Positions 60,271 through 64,000 of a stretch of DNA of 64,000 nucleotides are shown one piece after another; within the stretch, counting starts at the first letter, position 1, and every line of letters starts with the position of its first letter. Below the pieces are notes generated by a model, which had not been told where the DNA came from, ran no database searches, and worked only from the letters and a program-made list of their open reading frames with translations. This stretch comes from Lachnospiraceae bacterium. GTDB taxonomy: Bacteria; Bacillota; Clostridia; Lachnospirales; Lachnospiraceae. Where the stretch lies: the NCBI GenBank assembly GCA_024698715.1, contig JAILRA010000075.1, positions 62,001 through 126,000 on the forward strand, in the 5' to 3' direction. The translations under genes and the position numbers were made by a program.

Positions 60271-62058
60271 ATGAAAAACAAAAAAAGGATTTTAAGACTT
60301 GTGCTTGCACTTGTTCTTTTATTGATAATTATTCCGATCGAAAGAATTGACGTACGTGCGGAAAGACCCGGTACGGATCTTCAGGAAGAAATCGCAAATG
60401 AATCGGAGTCAGATATTTCTGAAGATGAATCAGATGTTTTGGGAAGCTCATATAATATCGGAGATATAATCAGATTCGGCAATTATAATCAGGGTGATAA
60501 CTCAACAAAAGGAAAAGACGAGATCGAATGGCAGGTTTTAAAGGTTGAATCTGACAGGGTTCTTGTTATCAGTAAATATGCACTCGACTACAAGCCTTAT
60601 AATACTGAACAGATCGATGTTACATGGGAGACCTGCTCACTTCGTAAATGGCTGAATAATGATTTCAAAAATGAAGCATTTACTCCTCAGGAACAGGAGA
60701 GGATCCCATATGTAAATTTAAAAAATGAGAATAATCCCAAATGGGGAACACCGGGAGGAAATGATACAACCGATCAGATATTCTGTTTGAGTTTTGAGGA
60801 TATTTGGTTGTATTATGGTTCTTACAGCTGGTATGATCCCGAGAATATGTTCGGTTATAATCAGAAGCTTATCTGTGAAGCTACACAGTATGCTATCGAC
60901 AAAGGAGCAATCGATTATACAATTACAGAAGAAGATTACTATTCTTTTTTAAAGGAAAAAGGATACACTTATGATGTTATTGGGCGTCGGGGTACGTGGT
61001 GGTGGCTTCGCACTCCGGGCGGAAATAACAGTATTGCATGTACAGTTTACAGTTACGGTACTGCAGGCGCATTCTACTACAATTGTGACGTTAATAACTG
61101 TTTTGCCGTTCGGCCGGTTTTATATCTGAAGATTTCAGATCCCAAATCTATAGTTTTGGATAAGACATCCGCGACTATGTACTTTGGTGAATCCATAACA
61201 CTGAATGCAAACGTACTTCCGGAATATGCAACAGATAAGACGGTTATCTGGACAAGCTCCAATCCCGAAATTGCAACTGTTATCGACGGAAAAGTTAAAG
61301 CAACCGGTATTCAGGCCGGAAATGTTACCATTACTGCAAAGACTGTTAACGGTCATACTGCCAAATGCGAAATTACGGTTTTTGCCGATGATGATTCTTC
61401 CAATATTTTTGCGGATATCAAGTACGGAAGCTGGCAGTACTATGCTGCAAAAGCAGTATATGAGAAAGGATATATGACCGGAAAAGGAACGCTTGGTCAA
61501 AGAATTATTTTTTCTCCGAATTCCGATATTACGCGTTCCGAGTTTGTCACTTCTCTTTACAGCATGGCCGGAAAACCTGAAGTTGTTTATAAACAGAAGT
61601 TTTCAGATGTTAACGAAACTGACTGGTTTGCAAAGCCGGTTACATGGGCTTCCGATAATGAGATCGTTTCCGGAAATCCTGACGGAACATTCGGTAAATA
61701 CGGAAATGCGACAAGGGAACAGATCGCTCTGATGCTCTATAAGTATGCAATGTCCGTTAACTATGATGTTACAATCGATCCTTCGACAACTTTAGATGGA
61801 TTCATTGATTCCGATAAGGTGAGTCCATGGGCTGTTACCGCAGTAAAATGGGCGGTTGAGCGAGGGATCGTCTCAGGCAAAGGAAATTCGTCTGAAGGAT
61901 ATCGTATCGACGCTTTGAAAGGAGCGACCAGAGCAGAATGCGCTGCTATGATCAATACATTTGATGAGTATTATTCCTATGAATCTGATATGGATGAAGA
62001 GTATTTCAATCCGGACTCTAAGGAACTTTATTCAGATGCAATTGAAGATATTTATTAA
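60271..62058 (+). CDS. DUF6273, Ig-like and SLH domain surface protein
   Basis: A 595-residue exported protein. Signal peptide (RLVLALVLLLIIIPIERIDV, about residues 10-29); a DUF6273-like domain (about 68-290) with IRFGNYNQGDN, EWQVLKVESDRVLVISKYAL and the end WWWLRTPGG plus FAVRPVLYLKI; a BIG2 Ig-like domain (about 295-370); and three S-layer homology repeats (about 375-570), e.g. FSDVNETDWFAKPVTWASDN. The protein probably sits on the wall via SLH binding to secondary wall polymer. The ending is acidic. No clear ribosome binding site; AGAAG precedes ATG. Confidence 0.85.
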   Translation: MKNKKRILRLVLALVLLLIIIPIERIDVRAERPGTDLQEEIANESESDISEDESDVLGSSYNIGDIIRFGNYNQGDNSTKGKDEIEWQVLKVESDRVLVISKYALDYKPYNTEQIDVTWETCSLRKWLNNDFKNEAFTPQEQERIPYVNLKNENNPKWGTPGGNDTTDQIFCLSFEDIWLYYGSYSWYDPENMFGYNQKLICEATQYAIDKGAIDYTITEEDYYSFLKEKGYTYDVIGRRGTWWWLRTPGGNNSIACTVYSYGTAGAFYYNCDVNNCFAVRPVLYLKISDPKSIVLDKTSATMYFGESITLNANVLPEYATDKTVIWTSSNPEIATVIDGKVKATGIQAGNVTITAKTVNGHTAKCEITVFADDDSSNIFADIKYGSWQYYAAKAVYEKGYMTGKGTLGQRIIFSPNSDITRSEFVTSLYSMAGKPEVVYKQKFSDVNETDWFAKPVTWASDNEIVSGNPDGTFGKYGNATREQIALMLYKYAMSVNYDVTIDPSTTLDGFIDSDKVSPWAVTAVKWAVERGIVSGKGNSSEGYRIDALKGATRAECAAMINTFDEYYSYESDMDEEYFNPDSKELYSDAIEDIY

Positions 62059-62064
62059 ATATCG

Positions 62065-62092
62065 GGACCCGAAGGAATTCGGGTCCTGTTTT
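62065..62092 (+). terminator. Terminator after the SLH protein gene
   Basis: GGACCCGAA (62065-62073) and TTCGGGTCC (62078-62086) around GGAA, followed by TGTTTTT. Confidence 0.88.
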
Positions 62093-62112
62093 TAGATTGT
62101 TAAATTCTTATC

Positions 62113-62141
62113 TTGCTATATTTATTTGTTTACTCTATAAT
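62113..62141 (+). promoter_or_regulatory. Promoter of the citrate synthase gene
   Basis: TTGCTA (62113-62118), 17-bp spacer, TATAAT (62136-62141). Confidence 0.7.
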
Positions 62142-62230
62142 ATTAATTCAGTGTAAAAGAACATTTTTCACCATTTATGATGAATGATCGATATCTTTTG
62201 GGAAAAGTATGAAGTAAGAAGGTAATACAA

Positions 62231-63655
62231 ATGAAAAAATTTACTGATGAGAATCAGAATTTTCAAAACAGACCTGTTTCTTTAAATCCAAGAAACAATC
62301 TTCTTGAAATAGAGGAACATATGTATATTCTTGAAGATGTTGAAAAACCCAATGTTTTCAGAAACATGTTTCCTTATTCCGAAGTACCCAAAATTCCGTT
62401 TAACGACAGAATAGTTCCCCATAATATGCCCAAGGAGATCTGGATAACCGATACGACATTCCGTGACGGTCAGCAATCCAGAGCACCTTATTCAACGGAA
62501 CAGATCGTTACTATATATGATTATCTTCATAAGCTCGGCGGTCCAAACGGTATGATCCGTGCGAGTGAGTTTTTCCTTTATTCCAAAAAGGACAGGGATG
62601 CTGTCATCAAATGTATGGAAAGAGGATATAAATTCCCTGAAGTAACAAGCTGGATAAGAGCAAGCGAGAAAGATTTTAAACTTGTAAAAGAGATCGGAAT
62701 GAAAGAAACCGGTATTCTTGTTTCCTGTTCCGATTATCATATCTTTTTGAAACTTAAAATGACAAGACGACAGGCTCTGGATCATTATCTTTCGATAATC
62801 CGTCAGTGTCTTGACTGCGGTATTTCGCCCAGATGCCATCTGGAAGATATTACGAGATCCGATATATACGGTTTTGTTGTTCCTTTCGCAATGGAACTCA
62901 TGAAACTTATGGACGAGTATAAGATTCCCATTAAGATCCGTCTCTGCGATACAATGGGTTACGGAGTAAATTTCCCCGGTGCGGTAATTCCCAGAAGCGT
63001 ACAGGGTACGATCTATGCGCTCCATGTAAATGCAGGTGTTCCTCATGAATTGCTTGAGTGGCACGGTCATAATGATTTTTATAAAGCGGTAGTTAATTCG
63101 ACTACAGCATGGTTATACGGCTGTTCGGGTGTAAACACTTCACTTTTCGGTATAGGCGAAAGAACCGGAAATACACCTCTTGAAGCAATGGTATTCGAAT
63201 ATGCTCAGCTTAAAGGCGATCTTAACGGCATGGATACGACTGTTATCACCGAACTTGCAGAGTATTACGAAAAGGAGATCGGATATCATATTCCTCCGAT
63301 GACTCCTTTTGTCGGAAAGAACTTCAATGTTACACGTGCGGGTATTCATGCGGACGGATTATTGAAAAACGAGGAGATATATTCTATTTTCGATACGGAT
63401 AAATTCCTTAACAGACCTGTAATGTGTGCAATTTCCAATACATCCGGTCTTGCTGGGATAGCTCACTGGATGAATCATCATTATCATCTTAAAGGAGATT
63501 CCGAACTCGATAAAAAGGATGATATTGTTGTTAAGCTCAAAGAGTGGGTCGACAGACAGTACGAAGAAGGAAGAGTTACCGTGCTTACCGATGATGAACT
63601 TGAAAATCAGATCAATGTTATCTGTGAGGAATACGGAATGCCTCTATTTATATAA
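62231..63655 (+). CDS. Re-type citrate synthase (isopropylmalate synthase family)
   Basis: A 474-residue member of the DRE-TIM metallolyase family (isopropylmalate/homocitrate/Re-citrate synthase). Motifs: WITDTTFRDGQQSRAPYSTE (DxTxRDGxQ), ILVSCSDYHIFLKLKMTRRQ, SPRCHLEDITRSDIYGFVVP, LLEWHGHNDFYKAVVNSTTA, GIGERTGNTPLEAMVFEYAQ and VGKNFNVTRAGIHADGLLKN. An N-terminal extension of about 70 residues fits the Re-citrate synthase type of Clostridia more than LeuA, and the adjacent isocitrate dehydrogenase supports citrate as product. Homocitrate or other product cannot be excluded from sequence alone. AAGGTAAT precedes ATG. Confidence 0.8.
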   Translation: MKKFTDENQNFQNRPVSLNPRNNLLEIEEHMYILEDVEKPNVFRNMFPYSEVPKIPFNDRIVPHNMPKEIWITDTTFRDGQQSRAPYSTEQIVTIYDYLHKLGGPNGMIRASEFFLYSKKDRDAVIKCMERGYKFPEVTSWIRASEKDFKLVKEIGMKETGILVSCSDYHIFLKLKMTRRQALDHYLSIIRQCLDCGISPRCHLEDITRSDIYGFVVPFAMELMKLMDEYKIPIKIRLCDTMGYGVNFPGAVIPRSVQGTIYALHVNAGVPHELLEWHGHNDFYKAVVNSTTAWLYGCSGVNTSLFGIGERTGNTPLEAMVFEYAQLKGDLNGMDTTVITELAEYYEKEIGYHIPPMTPFVGKNFNVTRAGIHADGLLKNEEIYSIFDTDKFLNRPVMCAISNTSGLAGIAHWMNHHYHLKGDSELDKKDDIVVKLKEWVDRQYEEGRVTVLTDDELENQINVICEEYGMPLFI

Positions 63656-63707
63656 TCTTTTGGTTTAATAAGAATTTGTGCGTAAATAAATTATTAATGA
63701 GGTTATT

Positions 63708-64000
63708 ATGGAAAAGATTCAAATGATTACTCCGCTCGTTGAAATGGACGGAGATGAAATGACAAGAATACTCTGGAAGATGATAAAAGATGAACTTCTT
63801 CTTCCGTATATCAATCTGAAGACCGAATATTACGATCTCGGACTTGAAAAGAGAAACGAAACAAACGATCAGATTACGGTTGATTCCGCCAATGCTACGA
63901 AAAAATACGGTGTTGCGGTTAAATGTGCGACTATCACACCCAATGCAGCCAGAGTGGAAGAGTATAATCTTAAAGAAATGTGGAAATCTCCAAACGGTAC
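63708..64000 (+). CDS. icd: NADP isocitrate dehydrogenase, 5' end
   Basis: The first 97 residues of a gene running out of the window. It reads [20 protein letters not shown], then [40 protein letters not shown] and [20 protein letters not shown], the N-terminus of the eukaryote-like (type II) NADP isocitrate dehydrogenases. It converts isocitrate to 2-oxoglutarate. ATGAGG before ATG. With the upstream citrate synthase it forms an oxidative-branch pair for glutamate synthesis; aconitase is not in view. Confidence 0.9.
   Translation, partial: MEKIQMITPLVEMDGDEMTRILWKMIKDELLLPYINLKTEYYDLGLEKRNETNDQITVDSANATKKYGVAVKCATITPNAARVEEYNLKEMWKSPNG

Noticed and set aside
1..64000. tRNA, rRNA, CRISPR arrays, insertion sequences, prophage
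   Set aside because: None recognised by eye: no cloverleaf with TTCGANNC arm, no regular spacer repeats, no transposase or phage structural proteins.

Overview
The window reads as housekeeping chromosome from a low-to-moderate GC Gram-positive anaerobe, most likely a member of the Lachnospiraceae (Clostridia). The basis is gene order (Asp23-nusB-xseA-xseB-dxs-tlyA-nadK-recN; rqcH-yicC-gmk-rpoZ-rimO-pgsA-cinA-recA-recX-rny; plsX-acpP-rnc-smc-ftsY-ylxM-ffh-rpsP-khpA-rplS-lepB-rbgA-rnhB), strong purine-rich ribosome binding sites, and a putative Re-type citrate synthase next to isocitrate dehydrogenase. No rRNA, tRNA, CRISPR array, insertion sequence or prophage was recognised. Nearly all genes lie on the + strand; four are on the - strand (a PHP phosphatase, rpmF, and two small proteins of unknown function).

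Layout. 1-8146: tail of an unknown gene, then the nusB/exonuclease VII/isoprenoid/NAD kinase/recN cluster, without the ispA and argR genes often found there. 8191-9770: glgA as a single unit with operator-like dyads upstream and a strong terminator. 9771-16589: rqcH, yicC, gmk, rpoZ, then rimO, pgsA, cinA. 16620-19361: three accessory genes between cinA and recA (zinc-ribbon membrane protein, Cys-motif lipoprotein, radical SAM activase). 19369-23073: a compact three-way-junction structure, two LexA-type boxes, recA, recX (with a large perfect hairpin inside its coding sequence), and rny. 23198-31239: aminotransferase, xerD-like recombinase, PHP phosphatase, gltX, UvrD-type helicase, pta. 31384-44391: inverted rpmF, then fatty-acid, SMC/SRP and ribosomal genes, two signal peptidases, rbgA and rnhB. 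44402-47799: FliK-like and FlhB-C-like proteins, an ATT-initiated yraN, a small unknown gene, and a PilZ protein. 48001-52685: EF-G paralogue and leuS. 52948-62058: a surface locus with a class B sortase, a 1478-residue BspA/InlB-repeat protein with a TPKTG sorting signal, a second leucine-rich-repeat protein, and a DUF6273/Ig-like/SLH protein. 62231-64000: Re-citrate synthase candidate and the start of an isocitrate dehydrogenase, which together point to 2-oxoglutarate/glutamate synthesis.

Most unusual items: the three-way junction upstream of recA; the 29-bp palindrome inside recX; a family of structured repeats placed directly after terminator T-tracts; the Cys-motif lipoprotein/radical SAM pair; the ATT start of yraN; and several losses or inversions in otherwise conserved clusters (ispA, argR, remA, ackA/yceD, rimM/trmD absent; rpmF inverted). 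Function names rest on recognising motifs and families by eye; no database search was possible.
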